Shown piece by piece: positions 34,509 through 43,026 of a stretch of DNA of 51,364 nt. The DNA comes from Paenibacillus koleovorans NBRC 103111 (lineage in GTDB: Bacteria; Bacillota; Bacilli; Paenibacillales; NBRC-103111), in assembly GCF_004000845.1 (NCBI RefSeq), contig NZ_BIMA01000048.1, positions 1 through 51,364 of the forward strand, written 5' to 3'. Below the pieces are notes generated by a model. The model made no database searches, was not told where the DNA came from, and saw only the letters and a program-made list of their open reading frames with translations. The translations under genes were made by a program, and so were the position numbers. Position 1 is the stretch's first letter. Each line of letters opens with the position of its first letter.

Positions 34509-35612
34509 TTACCGCGGCCACCTCTTCTCCACCGTAGGCAAAACGGGGAACGGGTTATGCGGCTCCATCTGATACCAGTACGCTACGGACGAAACGTCGT
34601 CAGATCGCTCGAACAGCCGACTATGGTCATGGCCGATTTGCTGAATCGTGACGCGCAGATCGCTCTCGAACCGGATCGGGTCGGGCAGATGCCAGCGATA
34701 CATGCCGTGCAGCGGTACTTGGTGACCGTACCAAGGGTCGATCTCCGTCGTTTCTTTATAGTACTTGTACCCGAGGTACGCGGTCGAATACGATTCGGGC
34801 TCGCCCGTCCGCGTGTTGGCGAAACACCAGGCGCCGCCTACGTAATCCTCCGTGCCGGTGCCGCAAATCGTCGGCCACTCCTCGTCGCCGTCCATGAAGA
34901 ACTTGATTTCGCCTTCGCCCCACCAGTTCCGCTCCAGCGCCGCCCAGGCCAAGTACGTGCCGATATACTGGCCCGCCCCTTTGATCTGATCGACAATGGT
35001 ATAGTCCTTGCCCAGCTCCGTTACCGCTTCGCGGCGCCACTGCGCATGGAAGTAGGCGGCGTTGTCCGGCAGCTCGTCGACGAGCGTGTAGTTGAACGTG
35101 TAGAAAAATCCGCCGATGTCCACCGCGTGCTGGTTCTCGATCGTAATTCGCGCCGACTTCCGGAACGGCATCGGAATGTAGCAGTTCATCCCGCCGGTTG
35201 GCAGCACCGTGATCGGCAACGAGCTTACATTGGTGCGGATCCCGAAGCCGTTGCAAAAGAAATCGCCAAGCGGCACTTCGACCGAAGGCTCCGCCTCGCC
35301 GTCCCAGTACATGCGGAGCACCAGATCGCGCAGCACGTATTGACCGGGGAATCCTTTGCCGGTCTTATCGGTCACGGTGATCCAGAAATGCTGAATCACT
35401 CCCGGTCCGTCAATATCCACCAGCACCACTTCCTCGCCGGACTTCAACGTAATGCACGGCCTCCCCTTGCGGGCGACGCCTAAATTGCTGGCTTCCTTGC
35501 CGCCTTGCCCCTTCTCGCCTTTCGGGTTCTCCGCCGATATCGAACGGCTCCGCGCACTCGTCACGAGCGGCGCCGAAGACAAGCCCAGTCCAAGCCCTTG
35601 CTGATGCAGCAT
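34509..35612 (-). CDS. Glycoside hydrolase family 172-like protein (DUF2961)
   Basis: About 367 residues of the DUF2961/GH172 family, whose characterised members act on furanosides (D-fructofuranose, D-arabinofuranose). Seen: RSISAENPKGEKGQGG near the N-terminus, GVIQHFWITVTD, PLGDFFCNGFG, GGMNCYIPMPFRKSA and the family motif CGTGTEDYVGGAWCF. No signal peptide, so it works on imported glycosides. Start at ATG 35612 (GAGGTG upstream); a GTG at 35621 is also possible. It is divergent from an AraC regulator whose far side meets the apiose-type operon. Since apiose is a furanose, an apiosidase role is conceivable but unproven. Confidence 0.83.
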   Translation of the reverse strand: MLHQQGLGLGLSSAPLVTSARSRSISAENPKGEKGQGGKEASNLGVARKGRPCITLKSGEEVVLVDIDGPGVIQHFWITVTDKTGKGFPGQYVLRDLVLRMYWDGEAEPSVEVPLGDFFCNGFGIRTNVSSLPITVLPTGGMNCYIPMPFRKSARITIENQHAVDIGGFFYTFNYTLVDELPDNAAYFHAQWRREAVTELGKDYTIVDQIKGAGQYIGTYLAWAALERNWWGEGEIKFFMDGDEEWPTICGTGTEDYVGGAWCFANTRTGEPESYSTAYLGYKYYKETTEIDPWYGHQVPLHGMYRWHLPDPIRFESDLRVTIQQIGHDHSRLFERSDDVSSVAYWYQMEPHNPFPVLPTVEKRWPR

Positions 35613-35732
35613 AACACCCACCTCAACTCTCCTATTATTGTGAACTCTGAACCTAGTATATAATGGGGAGAGCGCATAACGATTACCTCATGTTGCGAAT
35701 TTGTTTATCAATTATTGCTGAGGTGGCTAAGC

Positions 35733-36608
35733 ATGCATATCAATCAACTATCCCCCTACATCCGATTGGCGATAGATAGCGTTTTGGATCCTTCATGGAC
35801 GGTGCCCGAGCGTGTCATTTGGGATTATGAGCTGCTATACCTGATGGAAGGACAGCTCGAGGTTAGGATCGAGAGCTGCAACTATATCGGAATCGCCGGC
35901 GACTTTTTCTTTTTCCAACCTGGCCAGCGACATTCGATTCGCGTCCATGGAGACGTGTCCCGCATCCGCCAGCCGCATGTGCACTTCGATCTGTATGAGC
36001 AGGCGGACAGCCCGGAGGTCGGCATTTCGTTCAAGACGCCTGACCGGATGACGGCCAAGGAGCGCGGCTGGTTCCGCCCCGTCGAGCTGGACAAGGAGCC
36101 GTACCGCATCCCGCCGCATTTCCGCCCGGCCGACCCGCTCCCCCTGGAGCAAGCTTTGTTCGAGCTGATCCGTGAATTCGAGACCAAACCTCCCTATTAC
36201 GAGCTTCGGGTCAAAAGCGTGCTGCTCGATCTCCTCGCCCAGCTGATGCGGGAGCAATATTACGGCAGCAAAATAAAAAGCGAGGGGCAGTTGGAGCTCC
36301 TCTCGCAAATTCGCACCTATATCGATCACAACGTGCATCGCAGCCTGAAGCTGGATGAGCTTGCCGACCGGTTCCACATCAGCAAGTTTTATTTGATTCA
36401 CCTATACAAGCAGATGTTCCAGTTGACGCCGATCCAGTACCACCAGCAGCTCCGGATGGAACGCGCCAAGCTGATGCTGCAGTCCCCCTACCATTCCGTG
36501 CAGGACATCGCCGACCAGCTCGGCTATTCGACGATTCATGCGTTCAGCCGGGCGTTCAAAGGGTACGCGAAATGCAGTCCTACGGCGTTTCGAATCCAAT
36601 CGGAATGA
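35733..36608 (+). CDS. AraC family transcriptional regulator
   Basis: About 291 residues. Cupin-type N-terminus (WDYELLYLMEGQLEVRIES, FFFQPGQRHSIRVHGD) and C-terminal double HTH (KLDELADRFHISKFYLIHLY; VQDIADQLGYSTIHAFSRAF). The start at 35733 has GAGGTG 7 bases upstream. It is divergent from the GH172 gene and convergent with the Gfo/Idh gene of the apiose-type operon, overlapping it by 29 bases. It probably senses the sugar released or metabolised by these genes. Overlapping -10-like elements for both directions lie near 35655-35664. Confidence 0.87.
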   Translation: MHINQLSPYIRLAIDSVLDPSWTVPERVIWDYELLYLMEGQLEVRIESCNYIGIAGDFFFFQPGQRHSIRVHGDVSRIRQPHVHFDLYEQADSPEVGISFKTPDRMTAKERGWFRPVELDKEPYRIPPHFRPADPLPLEQALFELIREFETKPPYYELRVKSVLLDLLAQLMREQYYGSKIKSEGQLELLSQIRTYIDHNVHRSLKLDELADRFHISKFYLIHLYKQMFQLTPIQYHQQLRMERAKLMLQSPYHSVQDIADQLGYSTIHAFSRAFKGYAKCSPTAFRIQSE

Positions 36609-37629
36609 CTTGATGCTCCCGAGCGCTCTCATAGGTGGCGAAAATCAATTGCAGCGTCCGCAAATTGTCCTCGCCGCTCGTCTGGAACGCGGTACCGTCG
36701 TTCAAGCAGGAGATGAAATGGGACTGCAGCCGGTAATGGCTCTCCTCATGATCCAATTCCGTGCTTTCCGCCACGACGGACACAGCGCCTTCGTTGTCGA
36801 TGACGGTGATTTGACCCGAGGCGCCGTACCTTATCGTCCCCTTATCCCCTTCGATCAGGAACGATTCCTTATGATTCGCCTTCACCTCGTCGCCCGGAGT
36901 GCCTTGCAGCTCGCGCCGGGTCGACCAGCTCATATCGAGCGTCCCGTAGAAATGCTCATGCCCCAAAGTCACGACGCCGCCGTCTTCCCCCACGACATAA
37001 GGGCTGACCGACGTCAAAACCGCATACAGCCGACTCGGCTCACCGAACAGGAACCGCCACGTATCGAACCAATGCGCCCCCATCTCATAGAAAAGCAAAT
37101 GCGGCATAGCGCGGAAAAAAGGTTGAGGAATCGACTTGTCCGGCGCCATGCGCGTCGTGTAGAAATCCGAATGCATATAACGCGCTGTATGAATCCGGCC
37201 GAGCGTGCCCGATTCGATGACATGTTTTATCGTTTGAAAAGGCTGCAGCCACCGCCAATTTTCCGTGACCATCAAGCGCACGCCTGCCTTTTTGGTGACC
37301 GACACCATCCTCTCGGCCTCCTCGAGCGAACGAGCGAAAGGCTTTTGGCACATGATATGTTTGCCTGCGGCCGACGCTTTCTCCACAAACTCCAGATGCG
37401 TCTCCGGTCCGGTGACGATGTCGACGATATCCAGCTCCGCCTCCGCCAGCATCGCATCGATGCTCGTATAACAGGCACTTTCCGGGATGCCGAATGCTTG
37501 GGCGCGATCCAGCATTTTCCCTACGGAGCGGTTGCACAGCGCGACAACTTGAACGCCCGGAATACGCCGCCACGCGTGCAGATGTTTCTCCGACCAATAG
37601 CCGGTGCCTACTAGGCCGACTTTCCACAT
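36580..37629 (-). CDS. Gfo/Idh/MocA dehydrogenase, candidate D-apiose dehydrogenase (ApsD-like)
   Basis: 349 residues. Rossmann motif VGLVGTGYWSEKHLHAW. The catalytic lysine lies in MCQKPFARS, with Gln in place of the common Glu of EKP. LFYEMGAHWFDTWRFLFG holds the family's active-site His. Characterised D-apiose dehydrogenases belong to this family and make apionolactone with NAD. Here the gene is the last of an operon whose other members resemble apionate-pathway enzymes, so ApsD is a reasonable guess, though a different sugar is possible. Its last 29 bases overlap the 3' end of the convergent AraC gene. Start ATG with GGAGGGA upstream. Confidence 0.8.
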   Translation of the reverse strand: MWKVGLVGTGYWSEKHLHAWRRIPGVQVVALCNRSVGKMLDRAQAFGIPESACYTSIDAMLAEAELDIVDIVTGPETHLEFVEKASAAGKHIMCQKPFARSLEEAERMVSVTKKAGVRLMVTENWRWLQPFQTIKHVIESGTLGRIHTARYMHSDFYTTRMAPDKSIPQPFFRAMPHLLFYEMGAHWFDTWRFLFGEPSRLYAVLTSVSPYVVGEDGGVVTLGHEHFYGTLDMSWSTRRELQGTPGDEVKANHKESFLIEGDKGTIRYGASGQITVIDNEGAVSVVAESTELDHEESHYRLQSHFISCLNDGTAFQTSGEDNLRTLQLIFATYESAREHQVIPIGFETP

Positions 37630-37647
37630 AGCCCAATCCCTCCTTCC

Positions 37648-38400
37648 TTATCCAGCTTGAATCGACAGCCGGTACACTTGCAAAGCCGCTTTGAACAGCA
37701 CCCAGTCCTGCTCTTCCGGCGTTAGGCCGCTCGTGCGGATCTTGGCCAGCTCCGTGCCCGTATTGTCCGCATGATCGGTGCCGAACAGAAACCGGTGAGC
37801 GCCGAGCTCGTGAATCCAGTGGCGCAGCAGGAATCCTCCGGTCCAAGTGATGTCGGCGTACACATTGTCGTAATCCTTCATCGTAATGTAAGTCTCCCCC
37901 GCCATGATCATCATCCCGCAGTGCGCGAGAATGATCTTCACGTCCGGGAACCGCTGCGCGACCGGAATTAGATTGCTAGGGTTGGCGAACGGAATGCCTG
38001 CTCCGGTATGGACCATCACCGGTACGTCCAGCTTACGAGCCAGCTCGAACACCCGCAGGCCGTCTCTTCCGGCCGGACTAACCGCATGCGCCGACGTATG
38101 GATTTTGATGCCGACGAAACCAAGCTCTTCCACGCAGCGACGCACTTCCCGCTCGTAAGCGGCATCCGGCAAATGCGGGTTCGGATTGGCCATGCCTGCG
38201 AATCGGTCGGGGTGCTTGCGGCAAAGCGCGGCGATGTCGTCATGCTGCCGGACCACTTCCTCGAGCGTATGCACGAGCGCGGGTTGCACGATCGTAAAGT
38301 CGATGCCGAACTGCTCCTTCTTGTCCCATTGCTCCCGCTCCGTGAAATCCTCGTCGAACACCCGGTCATAGCCCATATGCGCATGAACGTCGATAATCAT
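37648..38400 (-). CDS. Amidohydrolase family (COG2159-type) metal-dependent hydrolase, possible lactonase
   Basis: About 250 residues. The N-terminal HxH metal motif MIIDVHAHMGYD, a third His in VPVMVHTGAGIPFANPSN, VKIILAHCGMM and the Asp of FLFGTDHADNTGT define the amidohydrolase_2 barrel. Family members are hydrolases, lactonases and non-oxidative decarboxylases. The start at 38400 has GGAAGGAG upstream and overlaps the stop of the previous gene as ATGA, so the two are translationally coupled. In an apiose-type operon it could hydrolyse apionolactone or remove a carboxylate; this is inference. Confidence 0.83.
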   Translation of the reverse strand: MIIDVHAHMGYDRVFDEDFTEREQWDKKEQFGIDFTIVQPALVHTLEEVVRQHDDIAALCRKHPDRFAGMANPNPHLPDAAYEREVRRCVEELGFVGIKIHTSAHAVSPAGRDGLRVFELARKLDVPVMVHTGAGIPFANPSNLIPVAQRFPDVKIILAHCGMMIMAGETYITMKDYDNVYADITWTGGFLLRHWIHELGAHRFLFGTDHADNTGTELAKIRTSGLTPEEQDWVLFKAALQVYRLSIQAG

Positions 38401-39242
38401 CGTGCGGGCTCCTTCCCCGGGTTCAGCATCAGCCGGATTTGCTCCTTCACGCTGTCCGGCTCGAACAACGCATTCCATCCGTCCTTCAGCCAATAGCCTC
38501 GGCCGTATTCCATAGCCACCTGACAGGCGTCCGAGAACGGATTGCCCGCTTCCCCGAAGGCTATCGCCAGCTCGATGTTGATATGGCCGAGCATGAAGTC
38601 GCGAGCGGCCTCCGGCGGAACACCTCGCCTTACAGCCTCGTCCATGGCGGACTTCAGAAACATTGCCGCCGCCGCCCCGATCGTCTCCGCCATCGTCGGC
38701 TCCAGAATCGCCATCTGCTCGACCGTAATCCGATGCGAACGGAGAACAGGCCCGTACATGCGGACGGCGATCGTTTCCCCCTTCGCATAATCGGCCTCAG
38801 GACCTTGCATCAAGGCGCATACGATCGCTTGTTTGGCCTGTATCCCCCCGAAGAAATCCCGCTTCGCTTCCAGCGTCGTCTCGTCGTTGAAGACGGGCGG
38901 ATGGCAAGGATGGGTGACAAAATACGTCACGTCGCTGCGTTCAGGCAGCTGTCCCAGATGCGCCGCCGCCGGATCGAGCACGATCACCATAGCGCCCGGC
39001 TTCAGCTGCGGGACGATGTCTGCGGCAATTCGGCCGATCAGCACGTCGGGAACGGCCAGCACGACAGCGTCCGCGATGCGGAGCGCCTCGTTTTGCGGAG
39101 TGGCAGCCAGTCCTTTCTCCTGTAGACGCTGCAGACCTTTTTCCGAAACCTCCACATAGCTCAGCCGGAACTCGGAATTTCTTAAGTTGTCGGTAATGCG
39201 GCCGCCCATCTTGCCGCCGGCGCCGATCAAGGCAATGTTCAT
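38397..39242 (-). CDS. apnO: D-apionate oxidoisomerase-like protein (ApnO-like)
   Basis: About 281 residues. Rossmann start MNIALIGAGGKMGGRITDNL; then VLAVPDVLIGRIAADIVPQL and VLDPAAAHLGQLPERSDVTY, with FVTHPCHPPVFNDE in the active-site region. The C-terminal helical domain (AETIGAAAAMFLKSAMDEA; FMLGHINIELAIAFGE) is of the phosphogluconate-dehydrogenase-like type found in ApnO, which converts D-apionate to 3-oxo-isoapionate with NAD. The strongest argument is context: a DUF1537 kinase 17 bases upstream and a RuBisCO-like protein before that, as in described apiose clusters. Start at 39242 has AAAGGAGAGG upstream; the frame is open to 39371. Confidence 0.78.
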   Translation of the reverse strand: MNIALIGAGGKMGGRITDNLRNSEFRLSYVEVSEKGLQRLQEKGLAATPQNEALRIADAVVLAVPDVLIGRIAADIVPQLKPGAMVIVLDPAAAHLGQLPERSDVTYFVTHPCHPPVFNDETTLEAKRDFFGGIQAKQAIVCALMQGPEADYAKGETIAVRMYGPVLRSHRITVEQMAILEPTMAETIGAAAAMFLKSAMDEAVRRGVPPEAARDFMLGHINIELAIAFGEAGNPFSDACQVAMEYGRGYWLKDGWNALFEPDSVKEQIRLMLNPGKEPAR

Positions 39243-39259
39243 CTTGTACCTCTCCTTTA

Positions 39260-40630
39260 CTAAGCTCCACCCTGCAGCACTCGAATGAAATAGTCGAACC
39301 TCCCGACTTGTCCGCCCTTCAACGCAAGCTCGATTCCGTCGAAATGCGGATGGTCGGAATACCCTTTGCACAGCGGACCGCCGGGAGCGATCGGAATGAT
39401 CGTCTCCAGCGCGAACACGCCCAATTCCTTCGTCACATAACCGGATGTATCGCCTCCGGCGACCAACACCCTGCGTATACTCAGTTCTTCAACGAGCTCG
39501 CGGCACAACAAACCGAGCTGGATGCCGATCTTCCTGCTGCTTTCCGATTCGGCCAAGCCTTCCCGCTTCAAGTAATCCTTTACAGCGGCGATCGAGTCGT
39601 CATGCGGTCCTAATGCCGTGTACACAACAACGCTCCCGCCTGCACTCAGCAAAGCGGAAGCCTCCTCGAACAATCGGGCTCGCTCCAGCCGGGCCGTATC
39701 GGGATCCATCAGCTTGACGGCATCCGCCTGAAGCCCGGTGAATCCATGATCCATCGCGTATTCCAGCTGCTGCCGGGTTACGGGAGAACAACTGCCCGAT
39801 AAGGCCAGCATCGCGTCTGCAGGGCCGGGGGCTCCCGCCTCAGCGAACGCCGCCTTCCTCTCGATCCGCCCTTCCGACTGCCAGTGCGCGCCGAGTGCGT
39901 ACTCGACGCCGGAGGAGCCAACGGTGAACAGCGGCTTGTCTTGGGCGGCATGCCAGATCAGCTCGCCCGTCTTCAGCAAACTTTCCTCATCCAGCACGTC
40001 GAACAACACGATTTCCGCTCCGTCCTGAACAAGCCGATCCGTCTTCATCTTCACTTCGCCGCCATCTGCCTGAAGCGCGATAATATCGACAAGCCCGGAT
40101 TTCCGTGATGTTTGCCTGCCAAGCAGCAGCAGCAAATCCGAATCGTCCATCGGCGTGAGCGGGTGTTCGGACATGACCGGATGGCGGTCGAGCCGATAAG
40201 CCGTGTCCCCGATCGAGGCGAAATGATGCCCGAACAGCGTATACCGTTTCAACGCCGGCGCCCCCACAAGCAAGGGCACGAACGGACCGTCAAACGTTTC
40301 GCAGCCGATGTCGATTGCCAGGCCGATGCTGCCGATTTCCGGCGATGAATCGAAGGTCGAGCACATTTTGTAATGGACGATCGGGGTTCGGAGCTCGGCC
40401 AGCTTGCGGAATAAAGGGCAAAGCTCCCGCTCCATCTCCACCGGCGCAAGCGAGCGGCTGATGCCGGCGACGCCGATCGCCCGGACATCCGGGAATCGTT
40501 CCGCTATGATGTCTCGCGGCGGCACATCCAGGAATAAAACAGTCTTAACTCCATGCAGGGCCAGCGCCTCCATGGAGTCGGTAGATCCGGTAAAATCGTC
40601 GCCGTAAAAGCTAAGCAACCATTGCGACAT
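39260..40630 (-). CDS. oiaK: DUF1537 (four-carbon acid sugar) kinase, 3-oxo-isoapionate kinase-like
   Basis: About 456 residues. N-terminal substrate domain begins FYGDDFTGSTDSMEALALHG; MCSTFDSSPEIGSIG is the conserved Asp/Ser loop. The C-terminal nucleotide domain contains TVGSSGVEYALGAHW, VVVYTALGPHD and the glycine-rich RRVLVAGGDTSGYVTKELG and APGGPLCKG. The family phosphorylates sugar acids such as erythronate, threonate and 3-oxo-isoapionate. Location between ApnO-like and RuBisCO-like genes points to 3-oxo-isoapionate 4-phosphate as product. The start is taken at 40630: an ATG two codons earlier lies too close to the GGAG. Confidence 0.82.
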   Translation of the reverse strand: MSQWLLSFYGDDFTGSTDSMEALALHGVKTVLFLDVPPRDIIAERFPDVRAIGVAGISRSLAPVEMERELCPLFRKLAELRTPIVHYKMCSTFDSSPEIGSIGLAIDIGCETFDGPFVPLLVGAPALKRYTLFGHHFASIGDTAYRLDRHPVMSEHPLTPMDDSDLLLLLGRQTSRKSGLVDIIALQADGGEVKMKTDRLVQDGAEIVLFDVLDEESLLKTGELIWHAAQDKPLFTVGSSGVEYALGAHWQSEGRIERKAAFAEAGAPGPADAMLALSGSCSPVTRQQLEYAMDHGFTGLQADAVKLMDPDTARLERARLFEEASALLSAGGSVVVYTALGPHDDSIAAVKDYLKREGLAESESSRKIGIQLGLLCRELVEELSIRRVLVAGGDTSGYVTKELGVFALETIIPIAPGGPLCKGYSDHPHFDGIELALKGGQVGRFDYFIRVLQGGA

Positions 40631-40648
40631 GCGCATCTTCTCCTTGCC

Positions 40649-41911
40649 TTACTGCTTCTTGAATTTGAGAAACGCGCTCTGCAGCTCCGGATGGGTAAGC
40701 GCATAGGTTTCCGCGGGTATACCCAACATCGCGGCTTCCCAGCCTTGCTTCATGCTGAGGACGCCGGCACGAGCGCCTTGAGGATGCGCCAGTATGCCGC
40801 CCCCGGCAATGTTCATCAGGTCGTATGTGCCGAGTGTGCGATAAGTAGGCTCCGCCGTGAGGGCGGATTGGCCGGAAGACAGCACCGGCATGGCGAGGTT
40901 CCCTCCGAACAGCGGCTGCTTCATCGCCTTCACCGAGCGAATGACCGATTCGTTGCTCTCGTAGAACTTGCTGTTCAGCGCATTGACATGCAGATGGTCG
41001 GCGCCGGCCAATCGAGCCAGCAGCTGATACACCTTGAACTCCATGCCGAGCAGCGGCGAGCGGGTCAGCATGCCGAACTGATTGCGATGTCCATGGATGG
41101 GCAGCGCGCAATACTTGCGCAGATGGGCCAGTCCGGCGAACCCGATGCTATTCAGGCTGACCATCACGCAGGTCCCCCCGTGCTTCGCGACCAGCTCGTG
41201 ATGCCGCTCCATTTCGTCGATATCGCCCGTAATGTTGAAGGCATACATCGCTTTTGTGCCCGTACGGTCCGCCACTTTCTCGACCGCCTGCATCACCGCC
41301 TTGACCTTGAGCTCCAGCGGCGCATAGGGAGGATTGGCATTGAGCTCGTCATCCTTGATAAAATCGAGACCGGCGAGCGCCAATTCCTCGACTAGCGAAC
41401 TGAGCTCCTCTATGGATAGCCCGATGCTGGGCTTGACTATCGTACCGATAATCGGGCGGCCGTGGACACCAGCCAGTCTGCGCGTGCCGTCGATCCCGAA
41501 CTGAGGTCCCTTGTAAGCGAAGGCGAACGCTTCAGGCAGCTCCAAGTCGATCAGGCGCAGCCCGGAAAATTCCTGCAGCTCGTACAAATTCCCCGCCACC
41601 GCAGCGAGCAAGTTCGGAATCGACGGACCGAAGTTATGGAGCGGGAACGATAAAGTCACCTCGCCTCGCCGATATCGCCCGTCATGGCCTTGAGGCGGCT
41701 TTGCCCCCGGGAGGGCGGGCCGGTCGTAAACGTCCAGCTCCTCGATGTGCAACACCTGCGCGCCAAACTTCCGCTTTAGCTCCGGCGTCTCCCCCGGCAC
41801 CGCCACGAACGTGCCCGTGGACTGCTCGCCGGCCATCACCTCCGCCGCATGCTCCAGTGTGTAAGGGGTTTCAATCAAATATTTGGCTATCACCGCGTCA
41901 AACGTACCCAT
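40649..41911 (-). CDS. RuBisCO-like protein (form IV; OiaX/OiaT-like)
   Basis: About 420 residues with the RuBisCO large-subunit fold. The N-terminal alpha/beta domain includes VTLSFPLHNFGPSIPNLLAA. In the barrel: GTIVKPSIGLS (Lys 160 matches RuBisCO K175; the next Lys, K177, is Ser here), GLDFIKDDELNANP (Lys 186, Asp 188, Glu 189 match the carbamylated K201 and metal ligands D203/E204), GHRNQFGM (His-Arg as H294-R295), HVNALNSKFYES (a loop-6-type Lys), PVLSSGQSA and GGGILAHPQGARAG (phosphate site). With the neighbouring kinase it should act on 3-oxo-isoapionate 4-phosphate, as decarboxylase (OiaX) or transcarboxylase/hydrolase (OiaT). The start at 41911 has GGAAGGGA upstream. Confidence 0.87.
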   Translation of the reverse strand: MGTFDAVIAKYLIETPYTLEHAAEVMAGEQSTGTFVAVPGETPELKRKFGAQVLHIEELDVYDRPALPGAKPPQGHDGRYRRGEVTLSFPLHNFGPSIPNLLAAVAGNLYELQEFSGLRLIDLELPEAFAFAYKGPQFGIDGTRRLAGVHGRPIIGTIVKPSIGLSIEELSSLVEELALAGLDFIKDDELNANPPYAPLELKVKAVMQAVEKVADRTGTKAMYAFNITGDIDEMERHHELVAKHGGTCVMVSLNSIGFAGLAHLRKYCALPIHGHRNQFGMLTRSPLLGMEFKVYQLLARLAGADHLHVNALNSKFYESNESVIRSVKAMKQPLFGGNLAMPVLSSGQSALTAEPTYRTLGTYDLMNIAGGGILAHPQGARAGVLSMKQGWEAAMLGIPAETYALTHPELQSAFLKFKKQ

Positions 41912-41937
41912 CTCGTCCCTTCCACCTCTACCGAAAT

Positions 41938-42999
41938 TCATCTGCCGCTATCGTCAATCCGGATTGCCACTTTCCCGATATCCTTGCCCTCGTGAGCTTG
42001 GCGCATCGCCTCGGGAACCTCTTCTAGCGAAATGATTCGATCTACAAGTCGGCTAACCGGCAGGCGGCCGCTGGCGATCAACCGGATTGCCCGGGAAAAA
42101 TGCCAATCGGTCGCGAGCACGCCCCGCACTTCCAGCTCGCCGAACACCAGATGATGCAGGTCGAGCGGCAGCTTCCCTTCCGGCAGCCCGCCCAGCACGC
42201 AGCGTCCTTGGCTCCGCGTGGCGGACAGCGCATCCTGGATCGCGCCGGCCGTGCCGACGCATTCGATCACTACATCGCTGCCGCGCCCTTCCGTAAGCTC
42301 GCGTACATAGTCACCTACCGAACGCTCGATCGGCGAGACCGTATGCCGGATGCCCATGGCGCGAAGCTTCTCCCGCTTGGCCGGCACCGGCTCGGAGACG
42401 ATGATCTCTGCCGCGGGCGAGGCGTGGAGCAGCGTCAGCGCCACGAACTGGCCGATCGCGCCGCCGCCGATAATCGTGACCGTGTCGCCGCACTTCAGCG
42501 CGGCCTTGTCGACGAAGTTCAAGGCGCAGGCCAGCGGCTCCGCCATCGCGCCCTCCAGATCGCCGACCTCGTCCGGCAGCGGGTACAACCGCGTTGCGGG
42601 AGCGGTGAACTTGTCTGCGAAGCAGCCGTCCCGCCACAAGCCGAGATGCGACAACTTCGGGCAGATCATATACTGCCCTCTGGCGCAGCTCTCGCAGCTC
42701 AGGCATGGAATCAGCGGATCGACGGCCACCCGGTCTCCCACACGGATGGGGCGATCGGTGAACGGATACCGCTCCACGCCCGCTCCCAGCGCCTCGATGA
42801 CGCCGGAGCATTCGTGTCCCATCACCAGCTTCCCGTTCGCGTCATCCTTTTCGCCGCTCGACCGGTACAGCTTATGAAGATCGGAGGCGCACAGCCCGGC
42901 GTATCGCGCACGCACCAGCACCTCACCCGGCCCGGCAACCGGATCGGAGAGGTCGACCAGCACGGCCCGACCTAGACCTTGCTTCTGAATGGCTCTCAT
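41938..42999 (-). CDS. Zinc-dependent alcohol/sugar dehydrogenase (MDR family)
   Basis: 353 residues, medium-chain dehydrogenase. Catalytic zinc region GLCASDLHKLYRSSGEKDD and MGHECSGVI (GHE). Structural zinc lobe CLSCESCARGQYMIC has all four cysteines. MAEPLACALNFVDKA and the Rossmann motif VTIIGGGAIGQFVAL follow. Resembles sorbitol/threonine dehydrogenases. It is the first gene of the apiose-type operon, 26 bases before the RuBisCO-like gene, and follows the DUF4129 gene by 27 bases. It may oxidise a polyol, sugar or pathway intermediate; no substrate can be assigned. Start with GAGGAGGG upstream. Confidence 0.87.
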   Translation of the reverse strand: MRAIQKQGLGRAVLVDLSDPVAGPGEVLVRARYAGLCASDLHKLYRSSGEKDDANGKLVMGHECSGVIEALGAGVERYPFTDRPIRVGDRVAVDPLIPCLSCESCARGQYMICPKLSHLGLWRDGCFADKFTAPATRLYPLPDEVGDLEGAMAEPLACALNFVDKAALKCGDTVTIIGGGAIGQFVALTLLHASPAAEIIVSEPVPAKREKLRAMGIRHTVSPIERSVGDYVRELTEGRGSDVVIECVGTAGAIQDALSATRSQGRCVLGGLPEGKLPLDLHHLVFGELEVRGVLATDWHFSRAIRLIASGRLPVSRLVDRIISLEEVPEAMRQAHEGKDIGKVAIRIDDSGR

Positions 43000-43026
43000 A
43001 AGGCCCTCCTCGTTCGCTTCGTTGGC

